Assembly (NCBI GenBank): GCA_945285915.1 | Contig: CALYQL010000003.1 | Location: 62,001-126,000, forward strand | Source: an uncultured Bartonella sp. | GTDB lineage: Bacteria; Pseudomonadota; Alphaproteobacteria; Rhizobiales; Rhizobiaceae | Reading direction: 5' to 3' | DNA: 64,000 nucleotides | Shown: positions 36,687 to 46,198 of the stretch, in pieces | Numbering within the stretch: position 1 is the stretch's first letter | How the letters are laid out: every line of letters begins with the position of its first letter | Translations under genes and position numbers: made by a program | The notes under the pieces: generated by a model | What the model was told of the DNA's origin: nothing | What the model saw: only the letters and a program-made list of their open reading frames with translations | The model's database searches: none

Positions 36687-37345
36687 ACCCAAAAGAGTTT
36701 ATCCTTGCAAATACCAGCCCTAAATCATGCCTCAATCTTACTGATATAAAACTGTATCAAACCAACGAGGTGCATGGACTTTGGCATAAAACCCAAGATG
36801 AAATGGACTTGTTGGGCATGGCACCTCCTTTCTGGGCATTTCCATGGGCCGGAGGCGAAGGTCTCGCCCGCTATATTTTAGAAAATCCTCATGAGGTACT
36901 GGGAAAAAATGTATTGGATTTCGCCTCAGGTTCTGGACTTGTGGCTATTGCTGCAAAAAAAGCTGGTGCCCGTTCAGTCATTGCAAATGACATTGATCCG
37001 TTAGCCATTGAAGCTGTTAAACTTAATGCTGCTTTAAACAACGTTGTCATTGAACCCTTAGGAAATAACATTGTTGATAGTGACAATTTATGGGACGTTG
37101 TTCTTGCCGGTGATATTTTTTACGAAAAAGCGATGGCGGAAACCATTATGGAGTGGTTTTATAAATTATCACAGCAAGGAGCAAAGATACTCGCTGGAGA
37201 TCCGGGGCGAGCCTATGTGCCACGCGATAAGATGGTAGAAAAGGCATGTTATCGCATTGTCACGTCAACAGCGATTGAAGATGCCGAGGTCAAAGCCACC
37301 AAGATCTTTCAAGTTGATGGGGCGTCTCTTTCAGCTAATAAATAA
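36683..37345 (+). CDS. ETF-beta/L7-L12 lysine methyltransferase homologue (METTL20 type)
   Basis: Class I SAM methyltransferase of 220 residues. SAM motif VLDFASGSGLVAIAAKKAGA (about 75-94), acidic Asp in IANDIDPLA, and the post-II signature GDIFYE (about 143-148). The D-x-FY-D/E motif is a hallmark of METTL20, the lysine methyltransferase of electron transfer flavoprotein beta; the Agrobacterium homologue modifies ETF-beta and ribosomal protein L7/L12. The PPFWAFPWAGGEGLARY stretch also fits. The ATG at 36683 overlaps the EVE stop by 4 nt, so translation is coupled. Confidence 0.78.
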   Translation: MNPKEFILANTSPKSCLNLTDIKLYQTNEVHGLWHKTQDEMDLLGMAPPFWAFPWAGGEGLARYILENPHEVLGKNVLDFASGSGLVAIAAKKAGARSVIANDIDPLAIEAVKLNAALNNVVIEPLGNNIVDSDNLWDVVLAGDIFYEKAMAETIMEWFYKLSQQGAKILAGDPGRAYVPRDKMVEKACYRIVTSTAIEDAEVKATKIFQVDGASLSANK

Positions 37346-37522
37346 TGTTGCTGTAAGTTAACAACGGTAAAACCATGACGGTGATTATTCACTTTAGGAG
37401 AAGTTTAATCTTTTTTACGATATGATATTATTAACTATAATATTTATTGTTTTGGGTGGTTATAAAATTTTCCAAATTTGGGGTTATAATTCAATTAATT
37501 GCCGTTTATCGGAGCATTATGA

Positions 37523-38722
37523 ATGAAATTAAGTACCGCGCTTATGGCTTCTTTCCTTGTTACCACAACCTTTATAAGTGGTTGTCAGGAAACTGCAACT
37601 TTGCCTCAAATTGGCAAAGCCACGCAAGAATTGCCAAAAAAATTACAAGACAAGATGGTTGCGAAAAATATGGAAAAATATTCGCCCATTCTTGTGCGTG
37701 TTTTTAAAGAAGAAAGCGTTGTCGAAATCTGGAAACAAACCCGCAGCGGTAAATATGACCTTATAGCGTCATATGATATTTGCAAATGGTCAGGCAAACT
37801 CGGCCCTAAATACATGGAAGGTGATAGACAGGCACCTGAAGGTTTCTATACCATCCGTCCAAGCCAAATGAACCCAAATTCTAACTATTATCTTGCTTTT
37901 AACATTGGCTTCCCTAATGCCTATGATCAGGTTAATGGCCGAACAGGACAGCATCTTATGGTACATGGCGCCTGTTCTTCATCGGGTTGCTATTCAATGA
38001 GTGATGAAAATATTGCTCAAATCTATGCTTTTGGTAGGGATTCTTTCAAAGGCGGTCAACGCGAATTTCAATTGCAGGCTTTTCCGTTCCGCATGACCGC
38101 AGCTAATATGGCGCGTTATCACAATGATCCCAATTACAAGTTCTGGACAATGTTGAAAGAGGGATATGATATTTTTGAAGTCACACGTGTTCCGCCTAAA
38201 GTAGATGTTTGTGAAAAACGGTATGTTTTCAATCGCGATACAAACGGGAAAACATTATCACCTGCCGGCGCTTGTCCTGCAGCGTCTAATAGTCCATCAA
38301 TGCAAACAGCGTTCGCTTCCTATCAGAAAAAATATGATGAATCTTTCTCTTCAGCGACAGAGAAAAAAATGAAAGCACCATCACCAACTATTCAGGGTGT
38401 TCAAGAAGCATCCCTTGTTGCTGATTGGAGTCGTAAAAGAGCTGCTGGAGCAAAAGTATCGCGTGAACCTCCCTCACTAACTCCAGCTTCAAGTGAGAAA
38501 CCGGATGCACCGGATATCACACCAGAAAAGTCCGCTGTTACGAAATCTTCTACACATAGCGATGTGGCTGCGAATACAGCAAAAGCCAAACAAAAAACAC
38601 CAACTGGGCAGTCTTTAGCTGAAGAAGAAGCACAAACAAGTGGCGCGCCCGTCACTGTTGAAAATACAACGACTGATGTTAAAAATGACAAAAAGCCGTT
38701 TTGGAAAGTATTTGGTGACTAA
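37523..38722 (+). CDS. L,D-transpeptidase lipoprotein (YkuD family)
   Basis: A 399-residue exported lipoprotein: signal peptide with lipobox ISGC and lipidated Cys21. The YkuD catalytic domain (about 55-200) carries His148 and Cys156 in HGACSSSGCYSM, the active site of L,D-transpeptidases that make 3-3 peptidoglycan cross-links or attach proteins to the wall. The C-terminal third (about 270-399) is low-complexity Ser/Pro/Ala/Thr/Lys and probably disordered, perhaps spanning or binding the wall. GGAG precedes the start. The stop overlaps the TusA-like start. Confidence 0.88.
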   Translation: MKLSTALMASFLVTTTFISGCQETATLPQIGKATQELPKKLQDKMVAKNMEKYSPILVRVFKEESVVEIWKQTRSGKYDLIASYDICKWSGKLGPKYMEGDRQAPEGFYTIRPSQMNPNSNYYLAFNIGFPNAYDQVNGRTGQHLMVHGACSSSGCYSMSDENIAQIYAFGRDSFKGGQREFQLQAFPFRMTAANMARYHNDPNYKFWTMLKEGYDIFEVTRVPPKVDVCEKRYVFNRDTNGKTLSPAGACPAASNSPSMQTAFASYQKKYDESFSSATEKKMKAPSPTIQGVQEASLVADWSRKRAAGAKVSREPPSLTPASSEKPDAPDITPEKSAVTKSSTHSDVAANTAKAKQKTPTGQSLAEEEAQTSGAPVTVENTTTDVKNDKKPFWKVFGD

Positions 38723-38936
38723 AGATACGTTTTTATATGATCTGCGTGGGCTGCGATGCCCACTCGTCTTATTAAAAGCACAGAAAAAGAAAGCTGAATT
38801 ACCGGCCAATACCAGCCTCATTATATTGAGCGATGATCCTTTAGCACCATTGGATTTAGCGCATTATTGTCAACAAAACCACTTCCACTTTGCAAAGTGG
38901 TTTGACGAAGGAATTTGTCACTTATCTATATCATAA
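38715..38936 (+). CDS. TusA/SirA-like sulfurtransferase protein
   Basis: A 73-residue TusA-fold protein with the conserved Cys in LRGLRCPLVLLKAQK. TusA proteins relay sulfur for tRNA thiolation or molybdenum cofactor; here the motif is CPLV where classical TusA has CPxP, so the exact role is uncertain. The start is GTG at 38715, with GGAAAG 6 nt upstream, overlapping the L,D-transpeptidase stop by 8 nt. An upstream ATG in the same frame would overlap the previous gene by over 80 nt and adds no family sequence. Confidence 0.78.
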   Translation: MTKDTFLYDLRGLRCPLVLLKAQKKKAELPANTSLIILSDDPLAPLDLAHYCQQNHFHFAKWFDEGICHLSIS

Positions 38937-39001
38937 CCATATATGGATAATACTCTAACCATATTATCCATATTGTTATGAAATATCCGATCAATACGAT
39001 A

Positions 39002-40096
39002 TCAAAATTTGAAACCCGGAATTGCCAATGGATTTTCGGTAAGCGCTAAACGATCAGCGGTATCGATAGCAGGCTTACTTAAAAATACATTGAACATTTC
39101 TCTTACCAACGTCTCTTCCAAGCCATCAGTAATGATAACCAGCCGCGTTTCATGGTTTATATCTGGCCATTCTTTCAACCTTATAGGCGGATGGAATAGA
39201 GTTTGCACGCCATGAATAATGATAGGATGTGATGGATCTTCCGCCAAACAGACAATACCTTTCATGCGCAGTATTTTGTTACCATGTGTTGCGCAAAAAA
39301 GTTCTATAAAAGCATCCAATGCCGAATAGGGTATTGGTTCGTCATGCGTTAAAGCAAACGCACGTATTGTATCACTATGTCGGTTAACATCATGATGATG
39401 GTGGTGATGGTGCACGTCAACTTCACTGGAAAGCCAATTTTTGACAGTGTCTGTTTTGCTATCCAAATCAAATACACCAATATCTACAAGCTCTATGGGC
39501 TGATACATCGGATCATGAGAGGAAATAATCATTGCTGTTGCATTAAGCGACTTTAAGTCATCAACAAGCGATGCCAATTTATCATCATCGGTTACAAGAT
39601 CTGTTTTTGTCAAAATAATCTTGTCGGCAAAAGCCACCTGTTTTCGAGCCTCTTTTTGCTTTATAAGCGTATCATGACCATTGATTGCATCCACAGTTGT
39701 AATAACACCATCTATTGCAAAAGACTGCAACATGGCAGGATGTCCAATAATGGCTTGCAAAATAGGTGCTGGATCAGCAAGACCTGTCGTTTCAATAATA
39801 ACACGACTAAGCTTCGCAATACGCCCTGTTTGTAAACGGTCAATAAGATTAGCTAAACTATCAATCAATTGGCCACGCATCGTACAACAAAGGCAGCCAT
39901 TGGATAATTCTATAACGCCATCATCCGCTTGCTCAACCAGAAGATGATCTATACCAACTTCACCAAATTCATTAACAATGACCGCCGTATCCTTCAATGT
40001 AGGTTCTTTAAGGATACGATTTAATAATGTTGTTTTCCCTGACCCTAGAAAACCGGTGATAACGGTGACAGGAATACGTCGATGAGTATTAATCAT
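39002..40096 (-). CDS. CobW/COG0523 metal-chaperone GTPase
   Basis: G3E-family GTPase of 364 residues. GxxxxGKT is GFLGSGKT at 15-22, and the metal-binding CxCC motif is Cys68-Leu-Cys70-Cys71. A His-rich loop with seven His in a row (about 229-237) and a C-terminal CobW_C domain follow. Such proteins deliver zinc, cobalt or other metals to target enzymes. Which metal applies here is not shown; the CxCC plus His tract is typical of zinc (ZNG1/YjiA-type) members. The start overlaps the D,D-carboxypeptidase stop by 4 nt. Confidence 0.85.
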   Translation of the reverse strand: MINTHRRIPVTVITGFLGSGKTTLLNRILKEPTLKDTAVIVNEFGEVGIDHLLVEQADDGVIELSNGCLCCTMRGQLIDSLANLIDRLQTGRIAKLSRVIIETTGLADPAPILQAIIGHPAMLQSFAIDGVITTVDAINGHDTLIKQKEARKQVAFADKIILTKTDLVTDDDKLASLVDDLKSLNATAMIISSHDPMYQPIELVDIGVFDLDSKTDTVKNWLSSEVDVHHHHHHHDVNRHSDTIRAFALTHDEPIPYSALDAFIELFCATHGNKILRMKGIVCLAEDPSHPIIIHGVQTLFHPPIRLKEWPDINHETRLVIITDGLEETLVREMFNVFLSKPAIDTADRLALTENPLAIPGFKF

Positions 40097-41178
40097 TGAG
40101 CGTTCTCATATGCTGGACGTGGTGTCGGTACTGGAATTTTCCAAGCCGGTATCTCTCCTGGTTTTGTTGGTGCCGGTGCTGAAATCAGGCGTACCGGCAT
40201 AGCTTGAACTTGAGCTGGTTGCGCTGTCATATAAGGTGAATCGAATATCGTTTTACCTTTAGCGTCCCGATGTTGCATACGAATTTTCCATGCCTCGTCA
40301 TTACAGATTTTATCCTGAATATCTGTTATCTGGTTAAGCTTGGTACCATATGGCTGCAAAGTTGCCAAAGTTGTTTGAGACGTACCCTGATTGGAAAAAC
40401 CATCATTTAAAAGCTTTGCAGACAATGCTTCACGTTGATCAATACGATCTGCACCTAAAACGACAGCTATAATTGTACGACCTTTCCGCGTAGCAGAAGA
40501 AACAAGATTAAAACCAGAAGCACAAATAAAACCCGTTTTCATACCATCAGCACCAGCAAAACGACCGATTAGATTATTTGAATTCTGCTCTATTTTCCGT
40601 CCGCCACCAAAATCTATCGCAGGAATGGAGAAATAATGCGCATATTCAGGAAATTCGCGACGAATTTGTGTAGCAAGAACAGCAAGATCACGCGCAGTAG
40701 AATAATTATCAGGATTTGGCAAACCATTTGCATTGGCAAAATGTGTGCCAAACATACCTAACCTTTGTGCCTCGGCATTCATACGTTGCACAAATGCTTG
40801 TTCTGAACCTCCGACAGTTTCAGCAATTGCTGTTGCAAGGTCGTTGGTGGATTTAACCAAAGTAATTGACAAAGCTGTATTGAGATCAAGAACCGAGCCC
40901 GGCTTATAACCGGAATGACTTGGTGGCAATTTGGATGCGGCAGCACTAATTGTGACACGTGTATCCAGTGTAACTTGCCCACTACGTAAAGCACGAAATG
41001 TCACATACGCAGTCATCAATTTTGTCAAGGATGCAGGATACCAACGGTCAAAAGCTTCTTTATGATTTAAAACTCGACCATTCGTAACATCAACGACTAT
41101 GTATGGATTAGCATGTGCAAGAGTTGTCACAAACAATATGGTCAATAAAATAGCTATAGAGCTTACCAAATTACGCAT
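40093..41178 (-). CDS. D-alanyl-D-alanine carboxypeptidase (S11, DacA-like)
   Basis: Periplasmic penicillin-binding protein of 361 residues which trims the terminal D-Ala from peptidoglycan stem peptides. Signal peptide about 1-24 (cleaved near AHANP). The active-site motifs are S50-LT-K53 (PASLTKLM), S110-T-N112, and K214-T-G216. The C-terminus (about 330-361) is Pro-rich and lacks a clear amphipathic anchor. It is followed by, and overlaps, a metal GTPase gene, although S11 enzymes use serine and not a metal. Confidence 0.92.
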   Translation of the reverse strand: MRNLVSSIAILLTILFVTTLAHANPYIVVDVTNGRVLNHKEAFDRWYPASLTKLMTAYVTFRALRSGQVTLDTRVTISAAASKLPPSHSGYKPGSVLDLNTALSITLVKSTNDLATAIAETVGGSEQAFVQRMNAEAQRLGMFGTHFANANGLPNPDNYSTARDLAVLATQIRREFPEYAHYFSIPAIDFGGGRKIEQNSNNLIGRFAGADGMKTGFICASGFNLVSSATRKGRTIIAVVLGADRIDQREALSAKLLNDGFSNQGTSQTTLATLQPYGTKLNQITDIQDKICNDEAWKIRMQHRDAKGKTIFDSPYMTAQPAQVQAMPVRLISAPAPTKPGEIPAWKIPVPTPRPAYENAQ

Positions 41179-41533
41179 TTCTTACGATCCAAAAGGAATT
41201 CATTCAATCAAAACTGATCTTATTTAAACCAGTCTTATCATAAATCAAAACTTTCCTGAATTTTTGAGAAAAAATATAGCTGACAGTGTTTTTTATAAAA
41301 CAAATTCAAAAACAAGCTGACTTAAAAATAGCCGTTCAAGAACATTATCACCATATCCCATGGCCATAAGAATTTATAATCATTAATCTGGTTATTTTCA
41401 GTAAGATATATAGTGCCAGCCAATAATAAAATATGTTATAATTTACATAGGCTTCACGGCGTTGATGTCGGGATTAACAATTCTATCTGTTAGATATAAT
41501 AGATTATCAAATTGAAGAGGGAAGGAAACTATC
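41179..41533. other. Divergent intergenic region before the universal stress gene
   Basis: About 355 nt without a gene. A TATAAT at 41437-41442 lies within the imperfect palindrome ATGTTATAATTTACAT (41433-41448) and may be the -10 element for the universal stress gene; no good -35 is seen. Confidence 0.35.
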
Positions 41534-41983
41534 ATGTATGAGAGAATTCTTGTTGCAACTGATGGATCAGAATTAGCAGATCGTGGTGTTGATGCCGCCG
41601 TTGAACTTGCAAAAAAAACCGGTGGTGAACTGTTTGTTGTAACTGTAACAAGCTTGATGCCATCTTATGGCATTGTTGTTGGCGCAGAATGGGCTTCAAG
41701 TCCAGGTGCATTTGACGAGTTTCGTAAAGAAATGGAAGATGGCGCCCGCAAAATTCTTGAAGGCGCACTCAATAAAGCTGAAAAATTGGGAATTAAAGCA
41801 AAAGGCATCCACGCCGAAAATCAGCTTGCTGCAGCTGGCATTGTTGATGCTGCAAATGAACATAATGCAGACCTAATCATCATTGCCTCACACGGCAGAC
41901 GCGGCGTTAATCGCCTCATTCTAGGAAGTCAGGCATCTGAAGTTATAGCAATGAGTGAACGCCCAGTTATGGTTATTAAATAA
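41534..41983 (+). CDS. Universal stress protein UspA family
   Basis: A single Usp domain of 149 residues, cytoplasmic. MYERILVATDGSELADRGVD at the start and the ATP-binding motif in SHGRRGVNRLILGSQASEVI (G-x2-G-x9-G-S-type) near 117-136 indicate the nucleotide-binding subgroup. Such proteins raise tolerance of starvation and other stress; the precise role is unknown. AAGGAA lies upstream of the ATG. The gene is monocistronic with its own terminator. Confidence 0.9.
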   Translation: MYERILVATDGSELADRGVDAAVELAKKTGGELFVVTVTSLMPSYGIVVGAEWASSPGAFDEFRKEMEDGARKILEGALNKAEKLGIKAKGIHAENQLAAAGIVDAANEHNADLIIIASHGRRGVNRLILGSQASEVIAMSERPVMVIK

Positions 41984-42003
41984 CCCATTATCTGGTTCTT
42001 TTT

Positions 42004-42031
42004 AAAGCGGGTCTTGGGCCCGCTTTTTTAT
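42004..42031 (+). terminator. Terminator of the universal stress gene
   Basis: AAAGCGGG and CCCGCTTT form the stem with a 7-nt loop, followed by TTTTTA. It also lies just past the stop of the convergent bioY. Confidence 0.85.
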
Positions 42032-42038
42032 TTATATT

Positions 42039-42584
42039 CTATTTATCCATAAAATCCGGTAAAGCCTTACGCACGCGGCTAACAATGAAATGGGCGATAA
42101 CAATTTTAACCAAATCACCCGGTATAAAAACGACATCACCCATAAGTGCTTTGGTAAAATCTAGACCTGTTACGCAAACAAGCCAGACAATACCAAGAAC
42201 ATGATCAATACCAAACACAGCAATCGCCATGATTGCAATTTCTTTCCAGAAAACCAGTTTTCCCCGACAGAAGGAATAGAGATACCCTATCACGCAGGCG
42301 GTAAATGGAAATCCGATAAGATAGCCAGAAGAGGGTGAAAAAAAGGCAGCAATACCACCGCGTCCACCTGATAAAATCGGTAATCCTGCCGCTACCAGAA
42401 TAAGAAAAAATAGCATCGATAAAAAGCCGCGCTTGGTTCCTAACACAGCTCCAGCTAGGATAACCCCCAAAAGCTGCGCTGTTATTGGCACAGGAATAAT
42501 GGGCAGTGGAATAGCCGGAATAAATCCCAATGCAGCCGTAAAGGCAGCAAATAACGCAACCGACACGATATCTCGGATAGTCAT
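42039..42584 (-). CDS. bioY: Biotin transporter substrate-binding subunit BioY
   Basis: S-component of the biotin ECF transporter, 181 residues with about six membrane helices. The typical N-terminal region FIPAIPLPIIPVPITAQLLGV and the later SGGRGGIAAFFSPSSGYLIGFP loop are BioY hallmarks. It forms BioMNY with the two upstream genes; order bioM-bioN-bioY with a 4-nt overlap and a 16-nt gap. No bio biosynthetic gene lies in the window. Confidence 0.93.
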   Translation of the reverse strand: MTIRDIVSVALFAAFTAALGFIPAIPLPIIPVPITAQLLGVILAGAVLGTKRGFLSMLFFLILVAAGLPILSGGRGGIAAFFSPSSGYLIGFPFTACVIGYLYSFCRGKLVFWKEIAIMAIAVFGIDHVLGIVWLVCVTGLDFTKALMGDVVFIPGDLVKIVIAHFIVSRVRKALPDFMDK

Positions 42585-42600
42585 AATGTCCCCATTTTAA

Positions 42601-43215
42601 TTAAATTTTGTTGAAATGTTTATCAGGATCATAACTTCTCGCTTCGATAGCTGCTGCGACATCATCCTGTATTTTCAAACTACGAATTAACACCGGCATA
42701 ATCAACGCAAAAAAGTTTCCTTCTAGACCTCTTACTTTCTGGGCATCTCGTACTTCTTTAATGAGGTCAGAAAACACCGGAATGAATCGTAACGTGAGCG
42801 ACAAAGCCAACGATATTTTCGCAGGATTACCGCCAAAAAACCGAATGAATGAAAATAACTTTTCAAAGCAATCCATCATTTTTATGAAAGGCGTTGTCAA
42901 AGTTACAAGTGCTGCAAGAAGCACCAGTGTCGCAAGGCGTACACATATGATCGTGGCATTAAGCCAACCTGTGGTTAACCCCTGAATAAAGAACAGAGCA
43001 ATCAATAGCCACCAGATTGCTTTTAATTGTTTCAGTGGTTTAAGAACACCAAAACCAGCAATCATGTAACCGGAATAAACTAACAAAAGTGTTATAGACG
43101 ATAGCCATAGTTGCGGAAACATGAATAATAGAATGCTGATAAAAAACACAGCACAGAGTTTCACTCCAGCAGACAAGCGATGAATCAATGACGTACCGTA
43201 GGTTGAATCTATCAT
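42601..43215 (-). CDS. bioN: Biotin ECF transporter transmembrane subunit BioN
   Basis: T-component (EcfT family) of 204 residues with about five membrane helices and the coupling-helix motif in [16 protein letters not shown] (the A-R-G motif that docks on the ATPase). The start overlaps the bioM stop by 4 nt and bioY follows. It couples ATP hydrolysis by BioM to toppling of BioY. Confidence 0.9.
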   Translation of the reverse strand: MIDSTYGTSLIHRLSAGVKLCAVFFISILLFMFPQLWLSSITLLLVYSGYMIAGFGVLKPLKQLKAIWWLLIALFFIQGLTTGWLNATIICVRLATLVLLAALVTLTTPFIKMMDCFEKLFSFIRFFGGNPAKISLALSLTLRFIPVFSDLIKEVRDAQKVRGLEGNFFALIMPVLIRSLKIQDDVAAAIEARSYDPDKHFNKI

Positions 43216-43886
43216 GACAGCAGATCTACATAATATGAAATTGCTTTCTGCGGAATATCGTCACATATAACCCGACCACGATCAAATACAATAATACGCT
43301 CAAAAGTTTCAAGCATATCCAAATCATGGGAAACGACGATTATCTGTTGCGATAACCCCAAAATAGTTTCGGTAATCTTGCGCTTATTGCGTAGATCAAG
43401 TTGCGTCGTTGGTTCATCAAAAACAATTGTCGTCGGCTCCATGGCAAGCACGCCGCAAATCGCGATAAGCTGTTTTTGCCCACCACTTAATTGCTGGATT
43501 GATTGCTGACGTGTTTTTTGCAAATCATAGCGTTCTAGAACAGCATCAATACGCCGCATTATTTCCGCTTTATCCAAACCGATATTTTTCATACCAAAAG
43601 CTAGATCTTCTTCGACAACGGGCATAACAATCTGATTATCTGGATTTTGGAAAACAAAACCAACCTTGCGACGAATATACTTACCGTCTTTCGATGTATC
43701 CAAATCATCGACAAGTACTTTGCCAGACTGTGGAAGCCTTAGCCCATTTAATAACCTAGCAAATGTACTTTTACCTGAACCATTAGCCCCAATAACAGCA
43801 ATGCGTTGTTCAGATAATTGCAGATTGATGTCATCGAGAATACGATGATTCCCGATAACAACACTGACATTCTGGAGCTCTATCAT
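43212..43886 (-). CDS. bioM: Biotin ECF transporter ATPase BioM
   Basis: ABC ATPase of 224 residues. Walker [10 protein letters not shown] (33-41), Q-loop [13 protein letters not shown], signature LSGGQKQL, Walker [10 protein letters not shown] and the H-loop VVSHDLDML. The short Q-loop NPDNQ motif is typical of EcfA/CbiO-type energizing subunits. First gene of the bioMNY operon. I looked for a BioR box (TTATnnATAA type) in the short leader and found none that convinces. Confidence 0.92.
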   Translation of the reverse strand: MIELQNVSVVIGNHRILDDINLQLSEQRIAVIGANGSGKSTFARLLNGLRLPQSGKVLVDDLDTSKDGKYIRRKVGFVFQNPDNQIVMPVVEEDLAFGMKNIGLDKAEIMRRIDAVLERYDLQKTRQQSIQQLSGGQKQLIAICGVLAMEPTTIVFDEPTTQLDLRNKRKITETILGLSQQIIVVSHDLDMLETFERIIVFDRGRVICDDIPQKAISYYVDLLS

Positions 43887-43959
43887 AAGCCTATCAGCTC
43901 CCTATGTATCAATTAGCGATTATACAAAATCTATAATATTCTTTTTGATAGAACGCGTC

Positions 43960-44766
43960 TTAATCACGCGTAGGTCCTTTCCAATCAATACCAAGTTGCT
44001 TCAATCGTTTAACGGCACTCGGTGGCATTGCTGGCGGGTTAGCATCACGGGAAGCTGCTACTAATAGTTCATCACACGCTGTTTCTGTCGCTTCAATGAG
44101 TTTTGGCAAAAACTCGCGTTTGTTCAGTCCCCCCTCTATAGGTGGCAAAACACGAACGCGTATCTTACCCGGATAACGACGGAAGTTACCCCTAGGCCAA
44201 TAAAGACCAGCATTATGTGCGATTGGTACAACTTGTAGCCCAAGTTCATTATAGATAGCGATAATACCGGGTTTATAATCCGGTTCATCGCCCGGTTGGC
44301 GTCTTGTTCCTTCAGGAAATATTAAAATCTGCCGACCTTGTTCAGTTTTTTCTTTGGCACCGGTCAAAACTGCCTTCATTGCTTTTAATGGTGATCCACG
44401 ATCAATAGGAATTATTCCTGTTTTCAACATGTACCAGCCAAACAGTGGAATCCACGTTAGCTCACGCTTCATGATGAGCGATGGATCATCTAGATATGGG
44501 ACCAGACCGAAGGTCTCCCATGCGGATTGGTGTTTGGGAGCAATAATGTATGCACCTTTCGGTAGGTTTTCCAATCCTTCAATTTCATAACTTGTTCCCG
44601 CAATATATTTCTGCAGAAACAACGTAACACGCGCCCATGTTTTTGGCACAATCCAAGCTTTTTTGCGTGGAAGGAAAAAATAGAACGGCGCATAAATAAT
44701 CATCTGTATCAATGTCGTCAGATAAAATGCCGCAGTAAATAAAATTGATCGAAGAGCAAGCACCAT
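43960..44766 (-). CDS. plsC: 1-acyl-sn-glycerol-3-phosphate acyltransferase
   Basis: Membrane acyltransferase of 268 residues making phosphatidic acid from lysophosphatidic acid. N-terminal hydrophobic helices (about 5-32), active-site block His79-QSAW-Glu84, substrate motif FPEGTRRQPGD, and a later VVPIAHNAGLYWPR block. The acidic residue of the HX4D motif is Glu, as also seen in other proteobacterial PlsC proteins with KHQSxWE. It follows bioM's leader on the same strand as the bio genes. Confidence 0.88.
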   Translation of the reverse strand: MVLALRSILFTAAFYLTTLIQMIIYAPFYFFLPRKKAWIVPKTWARVTLFLQKYIAGTSYEIEGLENLPKGAYIIAPKHQSAWETFGLVPYLDDPSLIMKRELTWIPLFGWYMLKTGIIPIDRGSPLKAMKAVLTGAKEKTEQGRQILIFPEGTRRQPGDEPDYKPGIIAIYNELGLQVVPIAHNAGLYWPRGNFRRYPGKIRVRVLPPIEGGLNKREFLPKLIEATETACDELLVAASRDANPPAMPPSAVKRLKQLGIDWKGPTRD

Positions 44767-44835
44767 GATGTTTCCGTTTTGAAATATTCAAATCAGTCTT
44801 AGCTTATAAAGCAAATTTGTTTCAGAAAACACCAT

Positions 44836-44864
44836 AATAAAAAACGGCCCGTAGGCCGTTTAAA
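44836..44864 (-). terminator. Terminator of the membrane dehydrogenase operon
   Basis: On the minus strand AAACGGCC, loop TACG, GGCCGTTT is followed by TTTTATT, about 20 nt after the cytochrome c stop. Confidence 0.88.
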
Positions 44865-44885
44865 AATTTATCATTCAATAAACCA

Positions 44886-46187
44886 TTATTGCGGTCTATT
44901 GCGGGTCTTAGCAACATCGGACGCTTTGACGCTTGGTGCATCATTTGTCCAGCTTGAACGAAGGAATGTTGCGAGTGCTGCAACTTCATCATCATTCATG
45001 CGCCAGCCAAATCCTGGCATTGCAAGAGTTGCTGGGCGATTTGCTGTTGATGGCATACGCGAACCTTTCAAGATAATCTGCAACAATCCTGTTGGATCTT
45101 TTGCATTGACAATCTTTGCACCATCAAGCTCTGGGAAAACGCCAGCAGCACCTTTACCATTAACAAAGTGACAAGCATTACAATTGTCGATGTAAAGGCG
45201 TGCACCCAGTGCCATATCTGGATTACCTTCAGTCAACATATCAGTTGTCTTCTTTGGATCGCGTACTGGTTTATTAGCTTCACCCGGCAAAGTAATATGC
45301 TTCAAATAGGCAGCAATAGCGTCCAAATCCTTATCTGTCGCATATTGCATAGATTCATCTACTACAAGTTTCATTGGTCCTACAGCAGCTGAATGGGCGT
45401 TACGTGCTGTCTGCAAGTAATCCTTGATATCCTTTTCAGACCATATAGCCAAAGAAGAATTGGCACCACGTAGATTTGGTCCGTACCATCCATCAATAAC
45501 TTCACCAGTCAGGAATTTATTGCTATCACTATTTATACCAGATTGGCGGAACAACAAATCACGTGGTGTATGACATGCACCGCAGTGTCCAAGACTTTCT
45601 ACCAGATAGGCACCACGATCAAGCTTTTCGTCATTAAAGCGTGGTTGGAAGCCTGCTGACCCTGAAATTGCAAACCAATTCCACAACCGGATTCCCCAGC
45701 GTTGGTTGAATGGAAATGCAAGATTTGTTTTCTTAACTTTTTCACTAACCGGTTTAACCTCGTGCATGAAATAATCATAAAGAGCAACCACATCTGGCTC
45801 ACTGATTTTACGATAATTTTCATATGGCATAGCTGGATAAAGCAATTGACCATTTTTACCAATACCATCACGCAGAGCGTCACGGAATTGGTCAAGTGTC
45901 ATATTCTTGATACCATTTTCATCCGGAGTAATGTTGGATGAATAGATAATACCAAATGGACTGGCAACTTCGCGACCACCAGCATAAGGCTGTCCACCTT
46001 GGGTTGTATGACAAGCAGCACAATCGGCCATTTTTGCCAAATATTCACCACGCCCCGGCTCCGGTTTGAAATCAGGTGCGAGTGCCTCTGTTGGTCCGGT
46101 GCGCTTTATTGGCACAAACATAATAGCTAAAATAGCAATGATTGCTAATATAACCAAAACAAGAATTACTTTGAGAAAACGTTTCAT
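44886..46187 (-). CDS. Triheme cytochrome c subunit of a membrane sugar/sugar-acid dehydrogenase
   Basis: A 433-residue exported cytochrome with three CxxCH heme sites: CAACH at 56-60, CGACH in GHCGACHTPRD, and CNACH in DNCNACHFVNG. An N-terminal hydrophobic segment (about 5-25) serves as signal or anchor. This is the electron-transfer subunit of the gluconate 2-dehydrogenase / fructose dehydrogenase / FAD-glucose dehydrogenase group, passing electrons from FAD to ubiquinone. It is the last gene of the small subunit-flavoprotein-cytochrome operon, 11 nt after the flavoprotein, and has GGAGAG before its ATG. Confidence 0.9.
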   Translation of the reverse strand: MKRFLKVILVLVILAIIAILAIMFVPIKRTGPTEALAPDFKPEPGRGEYLAKMADCAACHTTQGGQPYAGGREVASPFGIIYSSNITPDENGIKNMTLDQFRDALRDGIGKNGQLLYPAMPYENYRKISEPDVVALYDYFMHEVKPVSEKVKKTNLAFPFNQRWGIRLWNWFAISGSAGFQPRFNDEKLDRGAYLVESLGHCGACHTPRDLLFRQSGINSDSNKFLTGEVIDGWYGPNLRGANSSLAIWSEKDIKDYLQTARNAHSAAVGPMKLVVDESMQYATDKDLDAIAAYLKHITLPGEANKPVRDPKKTTDMLTEGNPDMALGARLYIDNCNACHFVNGKGAAGVFPELDGAKIVNAKDPTGLLQIILKGSRMPSTANRPATLAMPGFGWRMNDDEVAALATFLRSSWTNDAPSVKASDVAKTRNRPQ

Positions 46188-46198
46188 CTGGTTCTCTC

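Noticed and set aside
43887-43959. BioR box before bioM
   Set aside because: Only an ATTATA/TATAAT inverted repeat with a 7-nt spacer is present, which does not match the compact BioR consensus.
43960-44766. PlsC with a broken HX4D active site
   Set aside because: The Glu at the acidic position (HQSAWE) is normal for one branch of bacterial PlsC proteins.
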